From assembly GCA_017608045.1 (NCBI GenBank), contig JAFCGN010000004.1, forward strand, positions 1 through 50,572: DNA of 50,572 bases, read 5' to 3'. A program made the translations under genes and the position numbers. Shown here one piece after another: positions 31,722 through 40,483 of the stretch. The first letter of the stretch is position 1; each line of letters begins with the position of its first letter. This DNA comes from Candidatus Parvarchaeota archaeon. Lineage in GTDB: Archaea; Nanobdellota; Nanobdellia; JAFCGN01. The notes under the pieces are model-generated. The model had not been told where the DNA came from. It worked only from the letters and a program-made list of their open reading frames with translations, and searched no databases.

Positions 31722-32048
31722 ATGGCTTATAATAAAAACAGTGATTCTAATAATGAAGAAGTAATAAGAGTGCGTTTTCCAAAAGGAGACGAGCAAATGG
31801 GCAGGGTTATTAAATTGCTTGGAAACTGCAAAATGCATATTAAGTGCGAAGATGGCAAGGTAAGGTTAGGACGCATACCAGGAAGCAAACGCAGGAAAAT
31901 GTGGATAAGATTAAATGATTTTGTTATAATTAAACCTTGGGAAGTTCAAGGAGATTCTCGATGCGATATTATTTATAATTATCCTCGCAGCCATGTTGAT
32001 TGGCTTAGACGCAGAGGAAAATTAAAGAAATTTGAAGAAGAATTTTAA
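31722..32048 (+). CDS. eif1A: Translation initiation factor aIF1A
   Basis: 108-residue OB-fold factor binding the 30S A site. Typical segments: RVRFPKGDEQMGRVIKLLG near 18-36, KVRLGRIPGSKRRKMWIRLND near 50-70 (read in two parts) and VIIKPWEVQGDSRCDIIYNY. ATG 31722 is about 27 nt after a TTTTAAATC box, so leaderless; the upstream in-frame TTG at 31683 is inside the promoter. It converges with DUF424 and aIF2 beta on the other strand. Confidence 0.94.
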   Translation: MAYNKNSDSNNEEVIRVRFPKGDEQMGRVIKLLGNCKMHIKCEDGKVRLGRIPGSKRRKMWIRLNDFVIIKPWEVQGDSRCDIIYNYPRSHVDWLRRRGKLKKFEEEF

Positions 32049-32051
32049 AAA

Positions 32052-32351
32052 TTAAAACATTTTCACAATTTGACAATGCACTAAATTATTTATCTTAATT
32101 ATGTTTTCTTCATTTATTAAACCCATTTTAAGACAAAAGCTCACACTTTCCTCTCCAACTGCATTAATTATTGTCGCATTTTTAATTTCACTTGAAATCT
32201 CTTCTTTTCTTTTTATTTCCCCACTATAAAATCTTGGGTTTACAAAAAACTCAATTTCATTATTATCATATTTTTTCCCAAAACACGCTTCATCACAAAG
32301 TGTTGCTATTCTTTCTTTACCTATTGTTTTAATCCCAAAAATTATTGACAT
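32052..32351 (-). CDS. DUF424 protein next to aIF2 beta
   Basis: 99 residues of archaeal DUF424: ATLCDEACFGKKY at 18-30, NEIEFFVNPRFYSGE, and ATIINAVGEESVSFCLKMGLI. The family is small, alpha/beta and of unknown role, yet regularly sits beside aIF2 beta or other translation genes. Start ATG 32351 gives the conserved N-terminus IIFGIKTIGKE; the frame upstream to 32402 overlaps the aIF2 beta gene. Spacing to the aIF2 beta stop is 14 nt, so they form an operon. Confidence 0.85.
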   Translation of the reverse strand: MSIIFGIKTIGKERIATLCDEACFGKKYDNNEIEFFVNPRFYSGEIKRKEEISSEIKNATIINAVGEESVSFCLKMGLINEENIIKINNLVHCQIVKMF

Positions 32352-32365
32352 TTTCAACAACAACA

Positions 32366-32764
32366 TTATCTTAAAGGATATTTTGCTCCACAAGCACCGC
32401 ACTTAAGAAATGTTATCCTGCCTTCTTTCACTATTTTTGTATCAGGTTTCCCGCATTCTCTACAAATCACATATTCTTTAACATATTTTTTTATTTTTTC
32501 ATTTATTGTATTAGAACTGTATTTCCCTATAAAAATTGCTTTTTGTCCATGCATTTCAGCAGGAGCAGCTAATTCTTTATTAAGATATTTTAATAAATCC
32601 TTACATTCTCTTCTAATATATTGACAAATTTTACCAAAATTAGTTATTATTGTTTTATTTCCTTGCACCATTCCCTGCACTCTTGGCACTTCAAATCTGC
32701 TAACATCCTTCTTAATTTCAGGCAATTGCTCTCTTGCTTTTTTCAACATTTCTTCATAATTCAT
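32366..32764 (-). CDS. eif2B: Translation initiation factor aIF2 subunit beta
   Basis: 132 residues. The N-terminal helix region binds the gamma subunit; the central domain has RVQGMVQGNKTIITNF and LLKYLNKELAAPAEM; the C-terminal zinc ribbon has CREC near 104 and CGAC near 125. aIF2 carries initiator Met-tRNA to the 30S subunit. The size is that of full archaeal aIF2 beta, although some have longer N-termini. It is transcribed divergently from ksgA, with about 85 nt between starts. Confidence 0.94.
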   Translation of the reverse strand: MNYEEMLKKAREQLPEIKKDVSRFEVPRVQGMVQGNKTIITNFGKICQYIRRECKDLLKYLNKELAAPAEMHGQKAIFIGKYSSNTINEKIKKYVKEYVICRECGKPDTKIVKEGRITFLKCGACGAKYPLR

Positions 32765-32849
32765 ATTATTTTACATAAAAATTTCTTTTAAAAACTTAAT
32801 GCTGTTCAGGGTTTTGCTTATAAAATCCAATTTTTTATTTAATATTAAT

Positions 32850-33623
32850 ATGAGGGTTAAATTAAGTCAACATTTTTTAATAAACAAGGAAATAATTAAA
32901 AAAATTGTTAGTAAAAGCAATTTAACTAAAAAAGACATTGTGCTTGAAATTGGTGCTGGCACAGGCAATCTCACACAAGAGCTTTTAAAAACAGGTGCTA
33001 AAATTATTGCTATTGAAATTGATAAAAGATTAGTATCAAAGTTAAAAGAAAGATTTGGAAATAAAAAAAATATTAAGATAATTCAAGCAGACATTCTAAA
33101 ATATGAAATACCTCAAAGTATAACAAGAATTGTTAGCAACCTGCCTTATGAAATAAGCGCACCAATAACAGAAAAACTAATTAAAGAATGGAATGGAGAA
33201 TATTGGTGCGTTCTCATGTATCAACAAGAATTCGCTGAAAAAATGCTTGCGGCACCCGGCGTTCCCTGGTTTAGTAGAATAAGTTTTTTAATAAACACTT
33301 ACACTAAATGCAAAGAATTATTCCTTGTAGGAAGAGAGAATTTTCATCCAATTCCAAAAGTTGATTCAATGGTTGTAGAATTGCATCCATTAAAGAATTT
33401 TGATGAAAAATTAATTTTTTTTGCTAATTGTTTATTCAATCATAAAAACAAAACAATAAAAAATTCTTTGATTTCTTCAAGAAAAAAACTTAATATGGAA
33501 AAAAAAGATATTTCTATGAAGTTAGAGAAAGTAAACAAGGAAATAAGTAATAAGAAAGTTTGGCAAGCAGAATTGAAAGAAATAAAAAAGGTTTATAATG
33601 TTTTCAAAAAGTTTTTGCCTTAA
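32850..33623 (+). CDS. ksgA: rRNA adenine dimethyltransferase KsgA/Dim1
   Basis: 257-residue enzyme that dimethylates the two adenines near the 3' end of 16S rRNA. The N-terminus RVKLSQHFLINKEI is typical; SAM motif I is LEIGAGTGNLTQELL near 33-47, and the catalytic NLPYEIS (NLPY) is near 102. ATG 32850 is chosen because this N-terminus follows at once and a TTATAAAA box is about 28 nt upstream. It is separated from the L21e-rpoF-DUF655 block where archaea often keep it. The end overlaps the convergent surface-protein gene by 20 nt. Confidence 0.95.
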   Translation: MRVKLSQHFLINKEIIKKIVSKSNLTKKDIVLEIGAGTGNLTQELLKTGAKIIAIEIDKRLVSKLKERFGNKKNIKIIQADILKYEIPQSITRIVSNLPYEISAPITEKLIKEWNGEYWCVLMYQQEFAEKMLAAPGVPWFSRISFLINTYTKCKELFLVGRENFHPIPKVDSMVVELHPLKNFDEKLIFFANCLFNHKNKTIKNSLISSRKKLNMEKKDISMKLEKVNKEISNKKVWQAELKEIKKVYNVFKKFLP

Positions 33624-34464
33624 AAAAGAACAGGAATGATGAGAATAACATTAAGATAAAAACATCTGAAAATTTTATTCCAGGAGTTATAATGACTTTT
33701 ACAATATTATTAACTTTTGCATGAACATTAATTAAAGTATTTATTGTATCTTCAATAGACTCGCATCCCAAACTGTTTTCAAGAATTATTTCAAGATAAT
33801 TGCTTCTAAGCCCAGAAGGGATTAATTTCAATCTATAATTATGTCTTTCCCCTCCACTTAAAGTAAAATTTTCACTAACAAACTCTCGCAAATCATAATT
33901 TTGATTTAAATCGCTAAATTTTAAATAAAGAAGTTCAGGCTCAGAAGGAATATTAAAATTATATTCCATTTCTCTTAACCCCTTATTAACAACACTAAAA
34001 ATCATGGAATCAGATTCTCCTAAATAAATTGCAAAACCATCTTCAGGATCAGGACTTACATCCATAAATGTTAAAGGATTTTCAGGGAAAAGATAATTTG
34101 AAGAAGAGGTATTGTATGTTTCAGAACCTGAAGTATAAAAAATTGTGGAAGTAAAATTGAACATTTGATGATAGTCCTCACATAACATTTCATCAACTTT
34201 AAAAACTATTGTTAAAACATCTCCGGGTTCAATTTTGTCAGGAATTTTAGAATACAAAATATATCCTTTGTCCATATCAAGACTTTCATTAAGAATACTT
34301 GTTGTTTCATTTCCTGCATTTTTTAGAAATACTTTAATTAAAGGATTATTAAAAACATAGTCATTGCTTACTTCCAATCTTTCAATAACAAGTTTTGGTT
34401 GTGCTTCAGTTGTGCTTAATAATAAAAGCCACAACAAAATAAAGATTAAGCTTTTTTTTATCAT
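33604..34464 (-). CDS. Secreted membrane-anchored protein, CARDB-like
   Basis: 286 residues: signal peptide 1-22 (LIFILLWLLLLSTTEA), beta-rich body and a C-terminal hydrophobic helix (VFILMLFSSFLFFF) with basic end, so it is anchored with most of the protein outside. The N-terminal third (KLVIERLEVSNDYVFNNPL, FLKNAGNET, IEPGDVLTIVFKV) resembles CARDB/immunoglobulin-like domains; two cysteines (MLCEDYHQ, LGCESIED) may bridge. A TATA-like TTTATAGA lies near 34490, leaderless to ATG 34464. Function unknown. Confidence 0.7.
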   Translation of the reverse strand: MIKKSLIFILLWLLLLSTTEAQPKLVIERLEVSNDYVFNNPLIKVFLKNAGNETTSILNESLDMDKGYILYSKIPDKIEPGDVLTIVFKVDEMLCEDYHQMFNFTSTIFYTSGSETYNTSSSNYLFPENPLTFMDVSPDPEDGFAIYLGESDSMIFSVVNKGLREMEYNFNIPSEPELLYLKFSDLNQNYDLREFVSENFTLSGGERHNYRLKLIPSGLRSNYLEIILENSLGCESIEDTINTLINVHAKVNNIVKVIITPGIKFSDVFILMLFSSFLFFFKAKTF

Positions 34465-34602
34465 TGTTAAATAAAAAACATCTTTTCTATAAATTTGTTT
34501 AGTAAACAGAATTGTATGTTCTGAATCACCTTTAATATTTGTCTTATTCACATTCTTTAATTCTTTTCCAATCAACAGCTCTTTACTCTTCAAATAATTG
34601 CT

Positions 34603-35184
34603 TCACTTACCTTTGCCTTCATTTCTTCTTATGCTTGGCCTGTTTTTTTCACTGCCACGCCCTTTTTTATGCAAACCCCTGCTTTTTTTACCTGCACTTG
34701 TTAAACCCCTGTTTACTCTGTTTGTGTGCGCTTGATAACAAATCCAATTTAAGTCCTTATCATTCCTAATGCTTGGATGATGTTTATCAAGCAAGATAAC
34801 TTCAAACCATTTATATTTTCCGTCATCCCCTACTTCATATGAATTAAGAACTTCTAAATTTGGAAATTTTTTGTTCACTCTTTCTTCTGCAATCCATTGT
34901 AAGCTTTTTTTTGGACTGAATTTTCTTAAACCTGCTTTTTTAGGCTTTCTCCCTCGTATATTAGTTGGTCTGTTCCTCCCGCCTTTTTTTATTCTTATTC
35001 TTGCTAACACAACTCCTTGTTTTGCTTTATAACCTAAAGAATGTGCTCTATCTAATCTTGTAGGCTTTTCTATTTTAATAACAGCAGGTTGTTTTCTCCA
35101 TTTTATCAATCTTTGTGTATAAATTTCTTTCAAGTTCTTGCGTGGACTTTTCCACAATTCCCGCAGATATTTATAAAATCCCAT
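34603..35184 (-). CDS. rpl15e: Large ribosomal subunit protein eL15
   Basis: 193 residues of eL15, with the conserved N-terminus [13 protein letters not shown], basic [20 protein letters not shown] near 70-90, [10 protein letters not shown], and C-terminal [20 protein letters not shown]. It binds 23S rRNA near the subunit core and exit region. ATG 35184 follows GGTGAT by four nt; the upstream in-frame ATG at 35217 is excluded. Downstream by 138 nt lies the convergent-facing surface protein gene on the same strand. Confidence 0.96.
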   Translation of the reverse strand: MGFYKYLRELWKSPRKNLKEIYTQRLIKWRKQPAVIKIEKPTRLDRAHSLGYKAKQGVVLARIRIKKGGRNRPTNIRGRKPKKAGLRKFSPKKSLQWIAEERVNKKFPNLEVLNSYEVGDDGKYKWFEVILLDKHHPSIRNDKDLNWICYQAHTNRVNRGLTSAGKKSRGLHKKGRGSEKNRPSIRRNEGKGK

Positions 35185-35315
35185 TTTAATCACCTTTGTC
35201 ATCAGGAAACCCATCATAGACTTAGGAATATGAAATTAAAAATTGATTTATAAGCATTACCATGGATTTTCATCTTACAATAAGTTTTAAAACTTTTATT
35301 TTTTATAAGAATACC

Positions 35316-35843
35316 ATGAGTGCATTTATTTTTCCTAAAGGAATTGACATAATTTACTCTATACTAATAATTATTGGAAGTTTTATTTTAGGAAGAATTT
35401 CAGGAAACTTAATAAAAGAAATGTTAAGAAAGTTCAAAAAATCAAATATTCCAGAACAATTAAAATTAGATGATGTAATGATTTCCTTTGCTTCAAACAT
35501 AGTTAGTTTTTTAATCTATTTATTTGGCTTCTTAATTGCTCTCATGTTTCTTGGTTTTTCAAAGACAATTATTGAAATTTTTAGTGTTGTGTTGGTTTTT
35601 GCAATACTTGCTGTAATCGTGTTTTCATTAAAAGATTTTATACCAAATGCTGCAGCAGGAATCTACTTATTAAAATCAAAATTAGTTAAAGTAGGTGATT
35701 ATGTAAAAATCGAGGAATATGAAGGAGAAGTAAAAGAAATAAATTTATTGAACTCAGTTCTTGAATTAAAAGATGGAAGCAGGGTTACCTTGCCAAACTC
35801 AATCATCATTAATGAGAATATTGTAAAGGAGGTAGTTAAATGA
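35316..35843 (+). CDS. Small MscS-family mechanosensitive channel
   Basis: 175 residues: three hydrophobic helices (about 8-28, 48-70, 75-100), the pore-end motif SLKDFIPNAAAGIYLLKS and the MscS beta domain VGDYVKIEEYEGEVKEINLL, then SVLELKDGSRVTLPNS. It opens under membrane tension to release solutes in osmotic downshock. The C-terminal alpha/beta cage domain is missing, so this is a minimal form. ATG 35316 is about 27 nt after a TTTAAAAC box. Its end overlaps the next gene by four nt. Confidence 0.82.
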   Translation: MSAFIFPKGIDIIYSILIIIGSFILGRISGNLIKEMLRKFKKSNIPEQLKLDDVMISFASNIVSFLIYLFGFLIALMFLGFSKTIIEIFSVVLVFAILAVIVFSLKDFIPNAAAGIYLLKSKLVKVGDYVKIEEYEGEVKEINLLNSVLELKDGSRVTLPNSIIINENIVKEVVK

Positions 35844-36067
35844 TAGCTTTTTTGCTTTTAGTGACAAAAACAGGAAAAGAAATAAATGTTGCAGAAAAAT
35901 TACTTAAGGAAAAAATTGTTCAAGAATCAAATATTGTGTACGGAGAATACGATATTATATTGAAAGTAAAAGCGAGAAATATGAAGGAGTTACAGGATTT
36001 TGTAACATCTCTTAGAAAAAATAAAAATATTGAAAGAACAATAACAATGATTAGTGTTGAGTCATAA
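35840..36067 (+). CDS. Free-standing Lrp/AsnC ligand-binding (RAM) domain
   Basis: 75 residues, the alpha/beta RAM fold of Lrp/AsnC regulators (LLLVTKTGKEINVAEKL, YGEYDIILKVKARNMKELQ, IERTITMI), without the DNA-binding helix-turn-helix. Such lone domains sense amino acids or small ligands by oligomerising, possibly controlling a partner protein. It overlaps the MscS-like gene (ATGA) and its stop overlaps the DedA ATG (TAATG), so all three are translationally coupled. A link to the channel is inference. Confidence 0.85.
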   Translation: MIAFLLLVTKTGKEINVAEKLLKEKIVQESNIVYGEYDIILKVKARNMKELQDFVTSLRKNKNIERTITMISVES

Positions 36068-36663
36068 TGTTTGAATTATTTGAAGTGCTTTACAATTTTG
36101 TGGTTGACTTAATGAATTGGTTAGGCCCGCTTGGATTATTTCTTGGAATGATAATTCAAGCAATTGTTGCACCAATTCCAAGCGAACTTGTTTTGTATTT
36201 TGCAGGAACTTCTATGGGTTGGAGAATTGGAACAATTTTTGGAGGATTAGGCGAACTTGCAGGAGCAATTATTGCTTTTTGGATAAGTTTAAGATTTGGA
36301 AGACCAATTGCTGAAAAACTTGTTGGAAAAGAACACCTTGAATTTGCAGATGAATGGTTTGAAAAATATGGTTCTTGGGCTGTTTTATTCGGACGATTGC
36401 TTCCTTTTGTCCCTTTTGACGCTATAAGTTATGGCGCTGGACTAACTAATATGAGCAAGAAGAAGTTCATGATAGCAACTGCGTTTGGCGCTTTTCCAAG
36501 AGCATTATTTTATACGTATATTGGTTATGCAAGCATTAAACAAATAGAAACAACAGGCTTTGAAAGCACGTTTAAGTGGTTATTATTTATTGCAGCATTT
36601 TTTGTTTTATTACTTATATTTATACCCAAGCTTATTAAAAAAAATCTAAACAAAACACAGTAA
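36067..36663 (+). CDS. DedA/VTT-family membrane protein
   Basis: 198 residues of the DedA (SNARE-associated, VTT) family: PLGLFLGMIIQAIVAPIPSE near 20-39, GELAGAIIAFWISLRFGR, and the re-entrant-loop motif RLLPFVPFDAISYGAGL near 112-128, then hydrophobic helices ending at 190. The family moves lipids, including undecaprenyl phosphate in bacteria; archaeal members are thought to do likewise with polar or isoprenoid lipids. Third gene of the overlapping MscS-RAM-DedA operon. Confidence 0.85.
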   Translation: MFELFEVLYNFVVDLMNWLGPLGLFLGMIIQAIVAPIPSELVLYFAGTSMGWRIGTIFGGLGELAGAIIAFWISLRFGRPIAEKLVGKEHLEFADEWFEKYGSWAVLFGRLLPFVPFDAISYGAGLTNMSKKKFMIATAFGAFPRALFYTYIGYASIKQIETTGFESTFKWLLFIAAFFVLLLIFIPKLIKKNLNKTQ

Positions 36664-36716
36664 TTGTTAAAAAATAACCCTAATATTTATAAAAAGAATT
36701 AATTATCTTTTTTTTA

Positions 36717-37538
36717 ATGAAAACTGAAAAACATATAAATATTAAACTTTATAACAATTTTCAATTACAAGAAATTATAATGAAAACAGATCTTGAAAGC
36801 CCAAATTATATTGAGTTTGTAAACAGACTTGAAAGAGAAGATTCAAAAAATATTAATCTTGAAAAATATCTTGATTTAATTACAAATACAATAAATGATT
36901 TGTCAAATTTTGTTTTAGAACAAATCCATGTTAACAAAGGACGTGTTTTAGCTTTAGAAAAAGAACTTTCTGGAATTAGAGGTTTTAAATCAAAATTTGA
37001 TTCTAAAGATATAAAAAGCGTTTATAATGTGCTTAAAATGAAAATAGTTTATGATTTAGAAGAAACTCAAGTTAAAAGCTTGGACTTCAATGACTCATTG
37101 CTCAGAAAAATTGGCACTGATGAATTTAAAGCAGATTTTGATGTTTTCAGCAAACAAATGGAAAGAGAATACTTGCCAATAGTCAATGATTTTTTTAATA
37201 ATAACAAAATGTTTTACACTTCACAAGAAAAAAAAGAAATCCTTTTTTTATATAGTCCTTTTCGTTCTATGATATATACACCCTTATCTTTAATTTTTAC
37301 TTTACCTTTTGCTAAACAATTAGGTGCAAATGGGTTGGCTATTGTGGGTAGCAGTGCTGTTTATGGGTATTTAGAAGAACTTTTTTTAAGACATAAAAAA
37401 ATTAAAGAAAATAGAAAAGGTTTAATGTATGTAATTAAATCGCATTATATTCCATTGGCTTTTGTTGATGATAGAAACACAATCAATGTCAAACCAATTG
37501 AAAAAGGTTTGCAAGATTTAATTAAAGAGCATTTTTAA
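36717..37538 (+). CDS. Hypothetical protein with helical N-terminus and one membrane segment
   Basis: 273 residues, mostly helical and charged, with one hydrophobic stretch near 190-212 (SMIYTPLSLIFTLPFAKQLG). The N-terminal half (EKYLDLITNTINDLSNFVLEQ, LEKELSGIRGFKSKF) may form coiled coils; the C-terminus is basic. No family recognised. ATG 36717 has a TTTATAAAAAG box 25 nt upstream; a second in-frame ATG at 36780 also follows a TTTATAAC box, so the start is uncertain. Confidence 0.55.
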   Translation: MKTEKHINIKLYNNFQLQEIIMKTDLESPNYIEFVNRLEREDSKNINLEKYLDLITNTINDLSNFVLEQIHVNKGRVLALEKELSGIRGFKSKFDSKDIKSVYNVLKMKIVYDLEETQVKSLDFNDSLLRKIGTDEFKADFDVFSKQMEREYLPIVNDFFNNNKMFYTSQEKKEILFLYSPFRSMIYTPLSLIFTLPFAKQLGANGLAIVGSSAVYGYLEELFLRHKKIKENRKGLMYVIKSHYIPLAFVDDRNTINVKPIEKGLQDLIKEHF

Positions 37539-37587
37539 TAAATTCAAAAAATAAAGTTTAATAAAGAAAAAAATTTTTTTATAAATT

Positions 37588-38139
37588 ATGATTGATTTTT
37601 TGTCTTTAGACGAGTACTTATCCTTGAATATTGCTCTTAATAATTACAATTCCTTGTTTCACATAATTTCTTTAATTCTTGCACAAGTATTTGATTTTAT
37701 GACAATTTTCTTTTTTTTCCTCATACTTGCTTTTTTTACAAAAAAACGCAAGCACACTATGTTTTTAATTATTTTAACTACATCCACTGCTATTGGGTAT
37801 ATTCTTAAATTAATCGTTCAACGCTCAAGACCTTATTTTTTTGGAATAACAAATTATGCAAATTCTTTAGGTTATTCATTTCCGAGCGGACATTCAATTG
37901 TTGCATTTGCTCTTGCTTTTTATTATGCTAAAGACAAGAGCGTTCAAGCAAAATTGAATTTCTATGGTTTAGCAATGCTTGTTGCTTTATCAAGAGTTGT
38001 GTTAGGCGTGCATTACCTCAGCGATGTTATTGCAGGTGCTTGTATAAGCATGTTCATTGTTAGTTTATATTTTTGGAAAGAGAAAGAAATCAATAAAAGA
38101 ATTAATAAATTTTTGAAAATTATGATAAAACGCATTTAA
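37588..38139 (+). CDS. PAP2-family lipid/undecaprenyl-diphosphate-type phosphatase
   Basis: 183 residues, about six helices, with all PAP2 motifs: KLIVQRSRP near 74-82, PSGHS near 100 and SRVVLGVHYLSDV near 137-149; the two histidines and arginines form the phosphatase site. Such enzymes dephosphorylate phosphatidic acid or isoprenyl diphosphates at the membrane. It is followed, same strand, by a PIG-L deacetylase and a glycosyltransferase, a combination suited to making a lipid-linked sugar. Start ATG 37588 after a TATA-like TTTTTTTATAAA. Confidence 0.88.
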   Translation: MIDFLSLDEYLSLNIALNNYNSLFHIISLILAQVFDFMTIFFFFLILAFFTKKRKHTMFLIILTTSTAIGYILKLIVQRSRPYFFGITNYANSLGYSFPSGHSIVAFALAFYYAKDKSVQAKLNFYGLAMLVALSRVVLGVHYLSDVIAGACISMFIVSLYFWKEKEINKRINKFLKIMIKRI

Positions 38140-38190
38140 AAAAAATAAAAATCCAAAATTCTTTAAAAACAAAAATAATTATAAAGGTTT

Positions 38191-38829
38191 ATGACCGTGC
38201 TTGTTTGTGTTGCTCATCCAGATGATGAAGTTCTTGGTTGTGGTGCAACAATTGCAAAATTAAGCAAAAAAGAAAAAGTAATAACCATAATTTTTAGTTA
38301 TGGTGATGCATGGCCTCCATGGATGGTTGATAAAAAAGATTTAATAAAAACAAGAGTGAAAGAAAGCAAACTTGCAGCAGAAATTTTAGGCGTGAAAAAA
38401 ACGTACTTTATGGGATTAAAGGATACGAGAGTAGAAGCTGAATGGGATGTTAATAAAGAAAAAGCATTGCATAGGTTGTTTGAAAAATATAAACCAAGCA
38501 AAGTTTTTACGCATACAGCACGGGACAAACACGTTGATCACGCAGCAGTTAATAAAATCGTGAATAAAGAATTAAGAAAACAAAAATTGCTTGGAAGAGA
38601 AATAAAAGCATATTATTTTGAAATAAATTTTTGGAGCTTTTTAAATAGTGGAGAACCAGTGTTTGTTTTTGATGTTTCAAAGACTTTTGGAAAAAAGCTT
38701 GAAGCACTTGATATGTTTGAATCTCAAAAGTCTCTTATGATTTTTCTTAAACCAATGGTGATAGCTAAAGCATATTTTTATGGAAAAGAGCATGGTTATG
38801 AAAGAGCAGAATATTATTTTAAGGAGTGA
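38191..38829 (+). CDS. PIG-L/LmbE-family deacetylase
   Basis: 212 residues. The zinc motif AHPDDEVLGCG (8-18) supplies His and Asp ligands; FTHTARDKHVDHAAV near 109-123 gives the second histidine site. Members remove N-acetyl groups from GlcNAc-lipid, GlcNAc-malate or similar sugars. Placed between a PAP2 phosphatase and a glycosyltransferase, a glycolipid substrate is likely. ATG 38191 follows a TATA-like TTTAAAAAC by about 30 nt. The stop is four bases before the next ATG. Confidence 0.88.
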   Translation: MTVLVCVAHPDDEVLGCGATIAKLSKKEKVITIIFSYGDAWPPWMVDKKDLIKTRVKESKLAAEILGVKKTYFMGLKDTRVEAEWDVNKEKALHRLFEKYKPSKVFTHTARDKHVDHAAVNKIVNKELRKQKLLGREIKAYYFEINFWSFLNSGEPVFVFDVSKTFGKKLEALDMFESQKSLMIFLKPMVIAKAYFYGKEHGYERAEYYFKE

Positions 38830-38833
38830 TAGA

Positions 38834-40009
38834 ATGGAGCAAAGAAAAAGAAAACCAAGAATACTTGTTTCTGCTTTTGGCGTTGGATACGGGCATTCCA
38901 CAAGAACTTATGCTCTGATTAAACAATTAAAAAAATTCGCTAATGTAAAAATTGTTGCTTACGATTTATCTTACGATTTTTTTCAAAAAATGAATTTAAA
39001 TCCAATTAAACTAAAAGGAAGTATAAAGTATAGAGACACAACATTTTCTTTTTCTTTGTTTTCTCTATTAGCAGATAATATAAAAATCCCATTTTATTTA
39101 AACAAAAACTATGAATTATTAAGTGATTTAATAGACAAATTCAAACCAGATTTAATAATTTCAGACAGCGAACCATATTTGTCTCTCACAGCAAGAATTA
39201 AAAAAATTCCAAATGTAATGTTAATAAATTGGTTTAGCACATTAAACGAGTATAATTATCTTCCAACAAGATTAAAGCATGGAAGCGTAAGAAATCAACA
39301 ATTCATTATTTCCAAACTCATGGACCTTGCTTTAAAAGAAACAGATTTAATTTTAAATCCTTCCTTTGGTATTGAAAAATCATTTGTAAGCAAACTAAAA
39401 TATACAGGTGTTTTTGTAAGAAAAAAACCAGATGAACTCCCAAGAATAGAAACACTGAAAAAAAAATATAATCTCCCGGAAGAGTATTATCTCGTAAGTT
39501 TTGGTGGTTCATCATATGGAAAGAATTTGTTAAAAGAGCTTATACCCATTTTTATGAAATACGATGACAAAAAATTTATCATAAGCACAAACAATGCAGT
39601 AAGAAAAAAACAAGTGAAGAAAAACCTCATACTCTTGCCTTTTATTGATGATTATTTAGAATACTTGAAACCATGCAAGGGAGTTATTTCTCTTGCCGGG
39701 CACTCAACAATAAGTGAAGCATTGTGTTACAAAAAACCAATATTTGTTGTTCCCATATTAAATCATATTGAACAGCTTGGTAATGCGAGCATGCTTGAAA
39801 GAAGAGAATTTGGAAAAACTGTTTTCTTAAAAGGAGATGAAAAAGATGTTGAATTGCTTGAAAAAAAGCTTAATTCTTTTTTTAGACATGAAGTATTTTT
39901 TGAAGAAGTTTTAAACAGCACAAAAATTGATTGTAATGGTGTTGAAGAAAGCGTTGGTTTTATAAAAAGATTATTGGAAAATATTAAGAAAAAAAGAAGC
40001 AAAAACTAG
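38834..40009 (+). CDS. GT-B glycosyltransferase, MurG/UGT-like
   Basis: 391 residues of a GT-B fold enzyme. N-terminal domain begins RILVSAFGVGYGHSTRTYAL (7-26), where GxGHxTR contacts the donor or acceptor as in MurG-type and 1,2-diacylglycerol transferases; LIISDSEPYLSL near 108; the C-terminal donor domain has YYLVSFGGSSYG near 215 and the GHSTISEALCYKKPIFVVP near 296-314, with nucleotide-sugar contacts. ATG 38834 is set by GGAGTGAT five nt upstream. With the deacetylase and PAP2 genes it forms a possible glycolipid unit. Confidence 0.87.
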   Translation: MEQRKRKPRILVSAFGVGYGHSTRTYALIKQLKKFANVKIVAYDLSYDFFQKMNLNPIKLKGSIKYRDTTFSFSLFSLLADNIKIPFYLNKNYELLSDLIDKFKPDLIISDSEPYLSLTARIKKIPNVMLINWFSTLNEYNYLPTRLKHGSVRNQQFIISKLMDLALKETDLILNPSFGIEKSFVSKLKYTGVFVRKKPDELPRIETLKKKYNLPEEYYLVSFGGSSYGKNLLKELIPIFMKYDDKKFIISTNNAVRKKQVKKNLILLPFIDDYLEYLKPCKGVISLAGHSTISEALCYKKPIFVVPILNHIEQLGNASMLERREFGKTVFLKGDEKDVELLEKKLNSFFRHEVFFEEVLNSTKIDCNGVEESVGFIKRLLENIKKKRSKN

Positions 40010-40033
40010 AATTCTTAAAAACTTTAATCATAA

Positions 40034-40438
40034 TTACATTTCTGAAAGCTTAAATAATCTTTCTTTAAGATAATTAATCTTTTTTATTAAATAAAGCATT
40101 TCTTTTTTATCAATAATAAGGTTATTCTTCCAATCTGAAACTACTAATCTATTATGCCCGAGTTTTTGCAATTTTTTAGTGTTTAATTTTTTAATTAAAA
40201 AATATGTTTCAATAAATTCTTCCATGCTCTTAGAATAATTATTGTCGCGGATTAACAATAAATCCCTGTCAATATTTACTTCCATATTTTTAAAATAAGA
40301 AGCAGTATTATTCATAGCTTTTAAAACAACATTAGCACAGGATTTAATAGTTGGTAAAGACAATTTCTCCATGTTAGAAATTAATTTTTCAGCTTTAGAA
40401 AGATTTATTTCTGCTAATTCCCTCCATTCTTCTTTCAT
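40034..40438 (-). CDS. Small all-helical hypothetical protein (A)
   Basis: 134 residues, strongly helical and charged: WRELAEINLSKAEKLISNMEKL at the N-terminus (in parts), KSCANVVLKAMNNTASYF, and LIKKINYLKERLFKLSEM at the C-terminus. The opening phrase recalls HEPN-like helical bundles but the RxxxxH ribonuclease motif is not seen. It follows protein B (40484-40984) by 45 nt on the same strand. Function unknown. Confidence 0.5.
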   Translation of the reverse strand: MKEEWRELAEINLSKAEKLISNMEKLSLPTIKSCANVVLKAMNNTASYFKNMEVNIDRDLLLIRDNNYSKSMEEFIETYFLIKKLNTKKLQKLGHNRLVVSDWKNNLIIDKKEMLYLIKKINYLKERLFKLSEM

Positions 40439-40483
40439 AATATTAGAATAATTGGTTAATCTTTAATAATTTTTTTACATTAA

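Noticed and set aside
33636-33670. Another C/D-like pattern (AATGATGA ... CTGA)
   Set aside because: Lies in the overlap of two coding ends, the guide is too long and A+T-only, and there is no terminal stem or second box pair.
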